Source: Zeus faber
Lineage: Eukaryota; Chordata; Actinopteri; Zeiformes; Zeidae
Assembly: GCA_960531495.1 (NCBI GenBank)
Contig: CAUIJY010000068.1
Location: 744,001-808,000 of the forward strand
Direction of reading: 5' to 3'
DNA: 64,000 bases
In this document: piece by piece, positions 24,375-36,874 of the stretch
Numbering within the stretch: position 1 is the first letter of the stretch
Layout: each line of letters opens with the position of its first letter
The notes under the pieces: generated by a model
Database searches by the model: none
Seen by the model: the letters and a program-made list of their open reading frames with translations, nothing else
What the model was told of the DNA's origin: nothing
Made by a program: the position numbers and the translations under genes

Positions 24375-26041
24375 TGTTATGAACTGATTTGTAATGGGAA
24401 AGTACTGTTTGCAGAACAGTTTTTGGCACATCTAACAATTTTTTTCTGAAATTACGAGCATTTTCATAAAAACCTGCATGGATGGCAAACAAGGCATTTT
24501 CAGGCAATTGAAAGACTGAAAGGATGTTTTGAGTAAAGGTTTCTGTCATGACTCTCTAGGACCTGCTCAGATAGTGTAAATACTGTTATGAACTGATTTG
24601 TAATGGGAAAGTACTGTTTGCAAAACAGTTTTTGGCACATCTAACAAGTTTTTCTGAAATTACAAGCATTTTCATAAAAACCTGCATGGATGGCAAACAA
24701 GGCATTTCCTGGAAATTTAAAGACCGAAAGAATGTTTTGAGTAAAGGTTTCTGTCATGACTCTGTAGGAACTGCTCAGATAGTGTAAATACTGTTATGAA
24801 CTCATTTGTAATGGAAAAGTACTGTTTGAAAAAGAGTTTTTGGCACATCTAACAAGTTTTTCGGAAATTATGAGCATTTTCATAAAAACCTGCATGGATG
24901 GCAAACAAGGCATTTTCAGGCAATTTGGAGACTGAAAGGATGTTTTGAGTAAAGGTTTCTGTCATAACTCTGTAGGAACTGCTCAGATAGTGTAAATACT
25001 GTTATGAACTCATTTGTAATGGGAAAGTACTGTTTGCAGAACAGTTTTTGGCACATCTAACAATTTTTTTCTGAAATTACGAGCATTTTCATAAAAACCT
25101 GCATGGATGGCAAACAAGGCATTTTCAGGCAATTTAAAGACTGAAAGGATGTTTTGAGTAAAGGTTTCTGTCATAACTCTTTAGGAACTGCTCAGATAGG
25201 GTAAATACTGTTATGAACTGATTTGTAATGGGAAAGTACTGTTTGCAAAAGAGTTTTTGGCACATCTAACAAGTTTTTCTGAAATTACGTGCAGTTTCAT
25301 AAAAACCTGCATGGGTGGCAAACAAGGCATTTTCAGGCAATTTAAAGACTGAAAGGATGTTTTGAGTAAAGGTTTCTGTCATAACTCTGTAGGAACTGCT
25401 CAGATAGTGTAAATACTGTTATGAACTGATTTTTAATGGGAAAGTACTGTTTGCAGAACAGTTTTTGGCACATCTAACAATTTTTTTCTGAAATTACGAG
25501 CATTTTCATAAAAACCTGCATGGATGGCAAACAAGGCATTTTCAGACAATTGAAAGACTGAAAGGATGTTTTGAGTAAAGGTTTCTGTCATGACTCTCTA
25601 GGACCTGCTCAGATAGTGTAAATACTGTTATGAACTGATTTGTAATGGGAAAGTACTGTTTGCAAAACAGTTTTTGGCACATCTAACAAGTTTTTCTGAA
25701 ATTACAAGCATTTTCATAAAAACCTGCATGGATGGCAAACAAGGCATTTCCTGGAAATTTAAAGACCGAAAGAATGTTTTGAGTAAAGGTTTCTGTCATG
25801 ACTCTGTAGGAACTGCTCAGATAGTGTAAATACTGTTATGAACTCATTTGTTATGGGAAAGTACTGTTTGCAAAAGAGTTTTTGGCACATCTAACAAGTT
25901 TTTCTGAAATTACGTGCAGTTTCATAAAAACCTGCATGGGTGGCAAACAAGGCATTTTCAGGCAATTTAAAGACTGAAAGGATGTTTTGAGTAAAGGTTT
26001 CTGTCATAACTCTGTAGGAACTGCTCAGATAGTGTAAATAC
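24375..26041 (+). repeat. 8-monomer unit, 1667 bp, copy 1
   Basis: The order is A, B, C' (aatggaaaag), E, G-like, A with gatttttaatggg, B, G. Copies at 27084 and 28751 have the same length and order. This copy differs in carrying cagacaatt in its second A and gttatggg in its last G. Confidence 0.85.
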
Positions 26042-27083
26042 TGTTATGAACTGATTTGTAATGGGAAAGTACTGTTTGCAGAACAGTTTTTGGCACATCT
26101 AACAATTTTTTTCTGAAATTACGAGCATTTTCATAAAAACCTAAATGGATGGAAAACAAGGCATTTTCAGGCAATTGAAAGACTGAAAGGATGTTTTGAG
26201 TAAAGGTTTCTGTCATGACTCTCTAGGACCTGCTCAGATAGTGTAAATACTGTTATGAACTGATTTGTAATGGGAAAGTACCGTTTGCAAAACAGTTTTT
26301 GGCACATCTATCAAGTTTTTCTGAAATTACGAGCAGTTTCATAAAAACCTGCATGGGTGGCAAACAAGGCATTTTCAGGCAATTTAAAGACTGAAAGGAT
26401 GTTTTGAGTAAAGGTTTCTGTCATAACTCTGTAGGAACTGCTCAGATAGTGTAAATACTGTTATGAACTCATTTGTAATGGGAAAGTACTGTTTGCAGAA
26501 CAGTTTTTGGCATATCTAACAATTTTTTTCTGAAATTACGAGCATTTTCATAAAAACCTGCATGGATGGCAAACAAGGCATTTTCAGGCAATTTAAAGAC
26601 TGAAAGGATGTTTTGAGTAAAGGTTTCTGTCATAACTCTTTAGGAACTGCTCAGATAGGGTAAATACTGTTATGAACTGATTTGTAATGGGAAAGTACTG
26701 TTTGCAAAACAGTTTTTGGCACATCTAACAAGTTTTTCTGTAATTACAAGCATTTTCATAAAAACCTGCATGGATGGCAAACAAGGCATTTTCAGGAAAT
26801 TTAAAGACCGAAAGAATGTTTTGAGTAAAGGTTTCTGTCATGACTCTGTAGGAACTGCTCAGATAGTGTAAATACTGTTATGAACTCATTTGTTATGGGA
26901 AAGTACTGTTTGCAAAAGAGTTTTTGGCACATCTAACAAGTTTTTCTGAAATTACGTGCAGTTTCATAAAAACCTGCATGGGTGGCAAACAAGGCATTTT
27001 CAGGCAATTTAAAGACTGAAAGGATGTTTTGAGTAAAGGTTTCTGTCATAACTCTGTAGGAACTGCTCAGATAGTGTAAATAC
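26042..27083 (+). repeat. 5-monomer block A-D-E-F-G between 8-mers
   Basis: The A monomer is the ctaaatggatggaaaac form. It is followed by D, E with ggcatatct, F and G. B and C are missing from the 7-mer order, which fits loss of two monomers by unequal exchange. Confidence 0.8.
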
Positions 27084-28750
27084 TGTTATGAACTGATTTG
27101 TAATGGGAAAGTACTGTTTGCAGAACAGTTTTTGGCACATCTAACAATTTTTTTCTGAAATTACGAGCATTTTCATAAAAACCTGCATGGATGGCAAACA
27201 AGGCATTTTCAGGCAATTGAAAGACTGAAAGGATGTTTTGAGTAAAGGTTTCTGTCATGACTCTCTAGGACCTGCTCAGATAGTGTAAATACTGTTATGA
27301 ACTGATTTGTAATGGGAAAGTACTGTTTGCAAAACAGTTTTTGGCACATCTAACAAGTTTTTCTGAAATAACAAGCATTTTCATAAAAACCTGCATGGAT
27401 GGCAAACAAGGCATTTCCTGGAAATTTAAAGACCGAAAGAATGTTTTGAGTAAAGGTTTCTGTCATGACTCTGTAGGAACTGCTCAGATAGTGTAAATAC
27501 TGTTATGAACTCATTTGTAATGGAAAAGTACTGTTTGAAAAAGAGTTTTTGGCACATCTAACAAGTTTTTCGGAAATTATGAGCATTTTCATAAAAACCT
27601 GCATGGATGGCAAACAAGGCATTTTCAGGCAATTTGGAGACTGAAAGGATGTTTTGAGTAAAGGTTTCTGTCATAACTCTGTAGGAACTGCTCAGATAGT
27701 GTAAATACTGTTATGAACTCATTTGTAATGGGAAAGTACTGTTTGCAGAACAGTTTTTGGCACATCTAACAATTTTTTTCTGAAATTACGAGCATTTTCA
27801 TAAAAACCTGCATGGATGGCAAACAAGGCATTTTCAGGCAATTTAAAGACTGAAAGGATGTTTTGAGTAAAGGTTTCTGTCATAACTCTTTAGGAACTGC
27901 TCAGATAGGGTAAATACTGTTATGAACTGATTTGTAATGGGAAAGTACTGTTTGCAAAAGAGTTTTTGGCACATCTAACAAGTTTTTCTGAAATTACGTG
28001 CAGTTTCATAAAAACCTGCATGGGTGGCAAACAAGGCATTTTCAGGCAATTTAAAGACTGAAAGGATGTTTTGAGTAAAGGTTTCTGTCATAACTCTGTA
28101 GGAACTGCTCAGATAGTGTAAATACTGTTATGAACTGATTTTTAATGGGAAAGTACTGTTTGCAGAACAGTTTTTGGCACATCTAACAATTTTTTTCTGA
28201 AATTACGAGCATTTTCATAAAAACCTGCATGGATGGCAAACAAGGCATTTTCAGGCAATTGAAAGACTGAAAGGATGTTTTGAGTAAAGGTTTCTGTCAT
28301 GACTCTCTAGGACCTGCTCAGATAGTGTAAATACTGTTATGAACTGATTTGTAATGGGAAAGTACTGTTTGCAAAACAGTTTTTGGCACATCTAACAAGT
28401 TTTTCTGACATTACAAGCATTTTCATAAAAACCTGCATGGATGGCAAACAAGGCATTTCCTGGAAATTTAAAGACCGAAAGAATGTTTTGAGTAAAGGTT
28501 TCTGTCATGACTCTGTAGGAACTGCTCAGATAGTGTAAATACTGTTATGAACTCATTTGTAATGGGAAAGTACTGTTTGCAAAAGAGTTTTTGGCACATC
28601 TAACAAGTTTTTCTGAAATTACGTGCAGTTTCATAAAAACCTGCATGGGTGGCAAACAAGGCATTTTCAGGCAATTTAAAGACTGAAAGGATGTTTTGAG
28701 TAAAGGTTTCTGTCATAACTCTGTAGGAACTGCTCAGATAGTGTAAATAC
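27084..28750 (+). repeat. 8-monomer unit, 1667 bp, copy 2
   Basis: It has the same order as 24375-26041. It carries private changes in its B monomers: gaaataacaagc near 27365 and ctgacattac near 28406. Confidence 0.87.
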
Positions 28751-30417
28751 TGTTATGAACTGATTTGTAATGGGAAAGTACTGTTTGCAGAACAGTTTTT
28801 GGCACATCTAACAATTTTTTTCTGAAATTACGAGCATTTTCATAAAAACCTACATGGATGGAAAACAAGGCATTTTCAGGCAATTGAAAGACTGAAAGGA
28901 TGTTTTGAGTAAAGGTTTCTGTCATGACTCTCTAGGACCTGCTCAGATAGTGTAAATACTGTTATGAACTGATTTGTAATGGGAAAGTACTGTTTGCAAA
29001 ACAGTTTTTGGCACATCTAACAAGTTTTTCTGAAATTACAAGCATTTTCATAAAAACCTGCATGGATGGCAAACAAGGCATTTCCTGGAAATTTAAAGAC
29101 CGAAAGAATGTTTTGAGTAAAGGTTTCTGTCATGACTCTGTAGGAACTGCTCAGATAGTGTAAATACTGTTATGAACTCATTTGTAATGGAAAAGTACTG
29201 TTTGAAAAAGAGTTTTTGGCACATCTAACAAGTTTTTCGGAAATTATGAGCATTTTCATAAAAACCTGCATGGATGGCAAACAAGGCATTTTCAGGCAAT
29301 TTGGAGACTGAAAGGATGTTTTGAGTAAAGGTTTCTGTCATAACTCTGTAGGAACTGCTCAGATAGTGTAAATACTGTTATGAACTCATTTGTAATGGGA
29401 AAGTACTGTTTGCAGAACAGTTTTTGGCACATCTAACAATTTTTTTCTGAAATTACGAGCATTTTCATAAAAACCTGCATGGATGGCAAACAAGGCATTT
29501 TCAGGCAATTTAAAGACTGAAAGGATGTTTTGAGTAAAGGTTTCTGTCATAACTCTTTAGGAACTGCTCAGATAGGGTAAATACTGTTATGAACTGATTT
29601 GTAATGGGAAAGTACTGTTTGCAAAAGAGTTTTTGGCACATCTAACAAGTTTTTCTGAAATTACGTGCAGTTTCATAAAAACCTGCATGGGTGGCAAACA
29701 AGGCATTTTCAGGCAATTTAAAGACTGAAAGGATGTTTTGAGTAAAGGTTTCTGTCATAACTCTGTAGGAACTGCTCAGATAGTGTAAATACTGTTATGA
29801 ACTGATTTTTAATGGGAAAGTACTGTTTGCAGAACAGTTTTTGGCACATCTAACAATTTTTTTCTGAAATTACGAGCATTTTCATAAAAACCTGCATGGA
29901 TGGCAAACAAGGCATTTTCAGGCAATTGAAAGACTGAAAGGATGTTTTGAGTAAAGGTTTCTGTCATGACTCTCTAGGACCTGCTCAGATAGTGTAAATA
30001 CTGTTATGAACTGATTTGTAATGGGAAAGTACTGTTTGCAAAACAGTTTTTGGCACATCTAACAAGTTTTTCTGAAATTACAAGCATTTTCATAAAAACC
30101 TGCATGGATGGCAAACAAGGCATTTCCTGGAAATTTAAAGACCGAAAGAATGTTTTGAGTAAAGGTTTCTGTCATGACTCTGTAGGAACTGCTCAGATAG
30201 TGTAAATACTGTTATGAACTCATTTGTAATGGGAAAGTACTGTTTGCAAAAGAGTTTTTGGCACATCTAACAAGTTTTTCTGAAATTACGTGCAGTTTCA
30301 TAAAAACCTGCATGGGTGGCAAACAAGGCATTTTCAGGCAATTTAAAGACTGAAAGGATGTTTTGAGTAAAGGTTTCTGTCATAACTCTGTAGGAACTGC
30401 TCAGATAGTGTAAATAC
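28751..30417 (+). repeat. 8-monomer unit, 1667 bp, copy 3
   Basis: It is a direct tandem copy of 27084-28750 with the same order. Its first A monomer is the ctacatggatggaaaac form, one change away from the ctaaatgg form. The next unit at 30418 begins with the same A form and then departs at its third monomer. Confidence 0.87.
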
Positions 30418-31250
30418 TGTTATGAACTGATTTGTAATGGGAAAGTACTGTTTGCAGAACAGTTTTTGGCACATCTAACAATTTTTTTCTGAAATTACGA
30501 GCATTTTCATAAAAACCTACATGGATGGAAAACAAGGCATTTTCAGGCAATTGAAAGACTGAAAGGATGTTTTGAGTAAAGGTTTCTGTCATGACTCTCT
30601 AGGACCTGCTCAGATAGTGTAAATACTGTTATGAACTGATTTGTAATGGGAAAGTACTGTTTGCAAAACAGTTTTTGGCACATCTAACAAGTTTTTCTGA
30701 AATTACAAGCATTTTCATAAAAACCTGCATGGATGGCAAACAAGGCATTTCCTGGAAATTTAAAGACCGAAAGAATGTTTTGAGTAAAGGTTTCTGTCAT
30801 GACTCTGTAGGAACTGCTCAGATAGTGTAAATACTGTTATGAACTCATTTGTAATGGGAAAGTACTGTTTGAAAAAGAGTTTTTGGCACATCTAACAAGT
30901 TTTTCTGAAATTATGAGCATTTTCATAAAAACCTGCATGGATGGCAAACAAGGCATTTTCAGGCAATTTGGAGACTGAAAGGATGTTTTGAGTAAAGGTT
31001 TCTGTCATGACTCTCTAGGACCTGCTCAGATAGTGTAAATACTGTTATGAACTCATTTGTTATGGGAAAGTACTGTTTGCAAAAGAGTTTTTGGCACATC
31101 TAACAAGTTTTTCTGAAATTACGTGCAGTTTCATAAAAACCTGCATGGGTGGCAAACAAGGCATTTTCAGGCAATTTAAAGACTGAAAGGATGTTTTGAG
31201 TAAAGGTTTCTGTCATAACTCTGTAGGAACTGCTCAGATAGTGTAAATAC
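30418..31250 (+). repeat. 4-monomer block A-B-C-G
   Basis: The C monomer here has gaaaaagag but keeps ttctgaaatt instead of ttcggaaatt. It is followed directly by G, so D, E and F are absent. This C form recurs at about 46670, 50002 and 59998. Confidence 0.8.
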
Positions 31251-32500
31251 TGTTATGAACTGATTTGTAATGGGAAAGTACTGTTTGCAGAACAGTTTTT
31301 GGCACATCTAACAATTTTTTTCTGAAATTACGAGCATTTTCATAAAAACCTGCATGGATGGCAAACAAGGCATTTTCAGGCAATTGAAAGACTGAAAGGA
31401 TGTTTTGAGTAAAGGTTTCTGTCATGACTCTCTAGGACCTGCTCAGATAGTGTAAATACTGTTATGAACTGATTTGTAATGGGAAAGTACTGTTTGCAAA
31501 ACAGTTTTTGGCACATCTAACAAGTTTTTCTGAAATTACAAGCATTTTCATAAAAACCTGCATGGATGGCAAACAAGGCATTTCCTGGAAATTTAAAGAC
31601 CGAAAGGATGTTTTGAGTAAAGGTTTCTGTCATGACTGTGTAGGAACTGCTCAGATAGTGTGAATACTGTTTTGAACTCATTTGTAATTGGGAATGTACT
31701 CTTTGTAAAACAGTTTTTGGCACATCTAACAAGTATTTCTGAAATAATAAGCATTTTCATGAAACCTGCATGGATGGCAAACAAGGCATTTTCAGGCCAT
31801 TTAAAGACTGAAAGGATGTTTTGAGTAAAGATTTCTGTCATGACTCTGTAGGAACTGCTCAGATAGTGTAAATACTGTTATGAACTGATTTGTAATGGGA
31901 AAGTACTGTTTGCAGAACAGTTTTTGGCACATCTAACAATTTTTTTCTGAAATTACGAGCATTTTCATAAAAACCTGCATGGATGGCAAACAAGGCATTT
32001 TCAGGCAATTGAAAGACTGAAAGGATGTTTTGAGTAAAGGTTTCTGTCATGACTCTCTAGGACCTGCTCAGATAGTGTAAATACTGTTATGAATTGATTT
32101 GTAATGGGAAAGTACTGTTTGCAAAACAGTTTTTGGCACATCTAACAAGTTTTTCTGAAATTACAAGCATTTTCATAAAAACCTGCATGGATGGCAAACA
32201 AGGCATTTCCTGGAAATTTAAAGACCGAAAGAATGTTTTGAGTAAAGGTTTCTGTCATGACTCTGTAGGAACTGCTCAGATAGTGTAAATACTGTTATGA
32301 ACTCATTTGTAATGGGAAAGTACTGTTTGCAAAAGAGTTTTTGGCACATCTAACAAGTTTTTCTGAAATTACGTGCAGTTTCATAAAAACCTGCATGGGT
32401 GGCAAACAAGGCATTTTCAGGCAATTTAAAGACTGAAAGGATGTTTTGAGTAAAGGTTTCTGTCATAACTCTGTAGGAACTGCTCAGATAATGTAAATAC
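31251..32500 (+). repeat. 6-monomer unit containing X, 1250 bp, copy 1
   Basis: The order is A, a B monomer that ends like the monomer before X (accgaaaggatg, gactgtgtagg, gtgtgaatac), X, A, B and a G-like monomer with gtaatggg. X appears here for the first time since position 16046. Confidence 0.87.
31668..31875 (+). repeat. Divergent X monomer, late form
   Basis: It has the X marks, with gtactctttgtaaaacag in place of gtactgtttgtaaaacag and actctgtagg at the end. All X copies from here on share these two changes. Confidence 0.9.
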
Positions 32501-33750
32501 TGTTATGAACTGATTTGTAATGGGAAAGTACTGTTTGCAGAACAGTTTTTGGCACATCTAACAATTTTTTTCTGAAATTACGAGCATTTTCATAAAAACC
32601 TACATGGATGGAAAACAAGGCATTTTCAGGCAATTGAAAGACTGAAAGGATGTTTTGAGTAAAGGTTTCTGTCATGACTCTCTAGGACCTGCTCAGATAG
32701 TGTAAATACTGTTATGAACTGATTTGTAATGGGAAAGTACTGTTTGCAAAACAGTTTTTGGCACATCTAACAAGTTTTTCTGAAATTACAAGCATTTTCA
32801 TAAAAACCTGCATGGATGGCAAACAAGGCATTCCCTGGAAATTTAAAGACCGAAAGGATGTTTTGAGTAAAGGTTTCTGTCATGACTGTGTAGGAACTGC
32901 TCAGATAGTGTGAATACTGTTTTGAACTCATTTGTAATTGGGAATGTACTCTTTGTAAAACAGTTTTTGGCACATCTAACAAGTATTTCTGAAATAATAA
33001 GCATTTTCATGAAACCTGCATGGATGGCAAACAAGGCATTTTCAGGCCATTTAAAGACTGAAAGGATGTTTTGAGTAAAGATTTCTGTCATGACTCTGTA
33101 GGAACTGCTCAGATAGTGTAAATACTGTTATGAACTGATTTGTAATGGGAAAGTACTGTTTGCAGAACAGTTTTTGGCACATCTAACAATTTTTTTCTGA
33201 AATTACGAGCATTTTCATAAAAACCTGCATGGATGGCAAACAAGGCATTTTCAGGCAATTGAAAGACTGAAAGGATGTTTTGAGTAAAGGTTTCTGTCAT
33301 GACTCTCTAGGACCTGCTCAGATAGTGTAAATACTGTTATGAACTGATTTGTAATGGGAAAGTACTGTTTGCAAAACAGTTTTTGGCACATCTAACAAGT
33401 TTTTCTGAAATTACAAGCATTTTCATAAAAACCTGCATGGATGGCAAACAAGGCATTTCCTGGAAATTTAAAGACCGAAAGAATGTTTTGAGTAAAGGTT
33501 TCTGTCATGACTCTGTAGGAACTGCTCAGATAGTGTAAATACTGTTATGAACTCATTTGTAATGTAAAAGTACTGTTTGAAAAAGAGTTTTTGGCACATC
33601 TAACAAGTTTTTCGGAAATTATGAGCATTTTCATAAAAACCTGCATGGATGGCAAACAAGGCATTTTCAGGCAATTTGGAGACTGAAAGGATGTTTTGAG
33701 TAAAGGTTTCTGTCATAACTCTGTAGGAACTGCTCAGATAGTGTAAATAC
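32501..33750 (+). repeat. 6-monomer unit containing X, 1250 bp, copy 2
   Basis: It repeats 31251-32500 for the first five monomers, then ends in C' (aatgtaaaag, aatttggag) instead of the G-like monomer. Its first A is the ctacatgg form, and its second monomer has a private attccctgg near 32830. Confidence 0.86.
32918..33125 (+). repeat. Divergent X monomer, late form
   Basis: It is the counterpart of the X monomer at 31668 in the next 1250-bp 6-mer. Confidence 0.9.
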
Positions 33751-34166
33751 TGTTATGAACTGATTTGTAATGGGAAAGTACTGTTTGCAAAACAGTTTTT
33801 GGCACATCTAACAAGTTTTTCTGTAATTACAAGCATTTTCATAAAAACCTGCATGGATGGCAAACAAGGCATTTTCAGGAAATTTAAAGACCGAAAGAAT
33901 GTTTTGAGTAAAGGTTTCTGTCATGACTCTGTAGGAACTGCTCAGATAGTGTAAATACTGTTATGAACTCATTTGTTATGGGAAAGTACTGTTTGCAAAA
34001 GAGTTTTTGGCACATCTAACAAGTTTTTCTGAAATTACGTGCAGTTTCATAAAAACCTGCATGGGTGGCAAACAAGGCATTTTCAGGCAATTTAAAGACT
34101 GAAAGGATGTTTTGAGTAAAGGTTTCTGTCATAACTCTGTAGGAACTGCTCAGATAGTGTAAATAC
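33751..34166 (+). repeat. Two linking monomers, F and G
   Basis: They carry the tctgtaattac and gttatggg marks of F and G and link the 6-mer pair to the next 8-mer pair. Confidence 0.8.
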
Positions 34167-35832
34167 TGTTATGAACTGATTTGTAATGGGAAAGTACTGT
34201 TTGCAGAACAGTTTTTGGCACATCTAACAATTTTTTTCTGAAATTACGAGCATTTTCATAAAAACCTAAATGGATGGAAAACAAGGCATTTTCAGGCAAT
34301 TGAAAGACTGAAAGGATGTTTTGAGTAAAGGTTTCTGTCATGACTCTCTAGGACCTGCTCAGATAGTGTAAATACTGTTATGAACTGATTTGTAATGGGA
34401 AAGTACTGTTTGCAAAACAGTTTTTGGCGCATCTAACAAGTTTTTCTGAAATTACAAGCATTTTCATAAAAACCTGCATGGATGGCAAACAAGGCATTTC
34501 CTGGAAATTTAAAGACCGAAAGAATGTTTTGAGTAAAGGTTTCTGTCATGACTCTCTAGGACCTGCTCAGATAGTGTAAATACTGTTATGAACTGATTTG
34601 TAATGGGAAAGTACCGTTTGCAAAACAGTTTTTGGCACATATAACAAGTTTTTCTGAAATTACGAGCAGTTTCATAAAAACCTGCATGGGGGGCAAACAT
34701 AGCATTTTCAGGCAATTTAAAGACTGAAAGGATGTTTTGAGTAAAGGTTTCTGTCATGACTCTCTAGGACTCGCTCAGATAGTGTAAATACTGTTATGAA
34801 CTGATTTGTAATGGTAAGTACTGTTTGCAGAACAGTTTTTGGCACATCTTACAATTTTTTTCTGAAATTACGAGCATTTTCATAAAAACCTGCATGGATG
34901 GCAAACAAGGCATTTTCAGGAAATTTAAAGACCGAAAGAATGTTTTGAGTAAAGGTTTCTGTCATGACTCTGTAGGAACTGCTCAGATAGTGTAAATACT
35001 GTTATGAACTCATTTGTTATGGGAAAGTACTGTTTGCAAAAGAGTTTTTGGCACATCTAACAAGTTTTTCTGAAATTACGTGCAGTTTCATAAAAACCTG
35101 CATGGGTGGCAAACAAGGCATTTTCAGGCAATTTAAAGACTGAAAGGATGTTTTGAGTAAAGGTTTCTGTCATAACTCTGTAGGAACTGCTCAGATAGTG
35201 TAAATACTGTTATGAACTGATTTGTAATGGGAAAGTACTGTTTGCAGAACAGTTTTTGGCACATCTAACAATTTTTTTCTGAAATTACGAGCATTTTCAT
35301 AAAAACCTGCATGGATGGCAAACAAGGCATTTTCAGGCAATTTAAAGACTGAAAGGATATTTTGAGTAAAGGTTTCTGTCATGACTCTGTAGGACCTGCT
35401 CAGATAGTGTAAATACTGTTATGAACTGATTTGTAATGGGAAAGTACTGTTTGCAAAAGAGTTTTTGGCACATCTAACAAGTTTTTCTGAAATTACGAGC
35501 AGTTTCATAAAAACCTGCATGGATGGCAAACAAGGCATTTTCAGGAAATTTAAAGACCGAAAGAATGTTTTGAGTAAAGGTTTCTGTCATGACTCTGTAG
35601 GAACTGCTCAGATAGTGTAAATACTGTTATGAACTCATTTGTTATGGGAAAGTACTGTTTGCAAAAGAGTTTTTGGCACATCTAACAAGTTTTTCTGAAA
35701 TTACGTGCAGTTTCATAAAAACCTGCATGGGTGGCAAACAAGGCATTTTCAGGCAATTTAAAGACTGAAAGGATGTTTTGAGTAAAGGTTTCTGTCATAA
35801 CTCTGTAGGAACTGCTCAGATAGTGTAAATAC
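34167..35832 (+). repeat. 8-monomer unit, 1666 bp, with cttacaattt monomer, copy 1
   Basis: The order is A (ctaaatgg), B with ggcgcatc, a D-like monomer with acatataacaag and aaacatagc, a monomer with gcagaacag and cttacaattt ending ggaaatttaaagaccg, G, A with ggatatttt, a hybrid with gagcagttt and accgaaag, and G. The fourth monomer starts aatggtaagtactg, one base shorter than its copy at about 36458. Confidence 0.83.
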
Positions 35833-36874
35833 TGTTATGAACTGATTTGTAATGGGAAAGTACTGTTTGCAGAACAGTTTTTGGCACATCTAACAATTTT
35901 TTTCTGAAATTACGAGCATTTTCATAAAAACCTAAATGGATGGAAAACAAGGCATTTTCAGGCAATTGAAAGACTGAAAGGATGTTTTGAGTAAAGGTTT
36001 CTGTCATGACTCTCTAGGACCTGCTCAGATAGTGTAAATACTGTTATGAACTGATTTGTAATGGGAAAGTACTGTTTGCAAAACAGTTTTTGGCGCATCT
36101 AACAAGTTTTTCTGAATTTACAAGCATTTTCATAAAAACCTGCATGGATGGCAAACAAGGCATTTCCTGGAAATTTAAAGACCGAAAGAATGTTTTGAGT
36201 AAAGGTTTCTGTCATGACTCTCTAGGACCTGCTCAGATAGTGTAAATACTGTTATGAACTGATTTGTAATGGGAAAGTACCGTTTGCAAAACAGTTTTTG
36301 GCACATATAACAAGTTTTTCTGAAATTACGAGCAGTTTCATAAAAACCTGCATGGGGGGCAAACATAGCATTTTCAGGCAATTTAAAGACTGAAAGGATG
36401 TTTTGAGTAAAGGTTTCTGTCATGACTCTCTAGGACTCGCTCAGATAGTGTAAATACTGTTATGAACTGATTTGTAATGGGAAAGTACTGTTTGCAGAAC
36501 AGTTTTTGGCACATCTTACAATTTTTTTCTGAAATTACGAGCATTTTCATAAAAACCTGCATGGATGGCAAACAAGGCATTTTCAGGAAATTTAAAGACC
36601 GAAAGAATGTTTTGAGTAAAGGTTTCTGTCATGACTCTGTAGGAACTGCTCAGATAGTGTAAATACTGTTATGAACTCATTTGTTATGGGAAAGTACTGT
36701 TTGCAAAAGAGTTTTTGGCACATCTAACAAGTTTTTCTGAAATTACGTGCAGTTTCATAAAAACCTGCATGGGTGGCAAACAAGGCATTTTCAGGCAATT
36801 TAAAGACTGAAAGGATGTTTTGAGTAAAGGTTTCTGTCATAACTCTGTAGGAACTGCTCAGATAGTGTAAATAC
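35833..36874 (+). repeat. Partial second copy of the 34167 unit
   Basis: It repeats the first five monomers of 34167-35832, including the rare ggcgcatc, acatataacaag and gactcgctcag variants. From 36875 the A monomer differs (aaacatgg), and F and G follow, so the copy is incomplete. Confidence 0.83.

Noticed and set aside
32094-32288. Plus-strand 64-codon frame
   Set aside because: It opens only because one B monomer reads gaattgattt instead of gaactgattt. It is a chance frame in a single monomer.
36477-36662. Plus-strand 61-codon frame
   Set aside because: It is a chance frame in the cttacaattt monomer, with no other support for coding.
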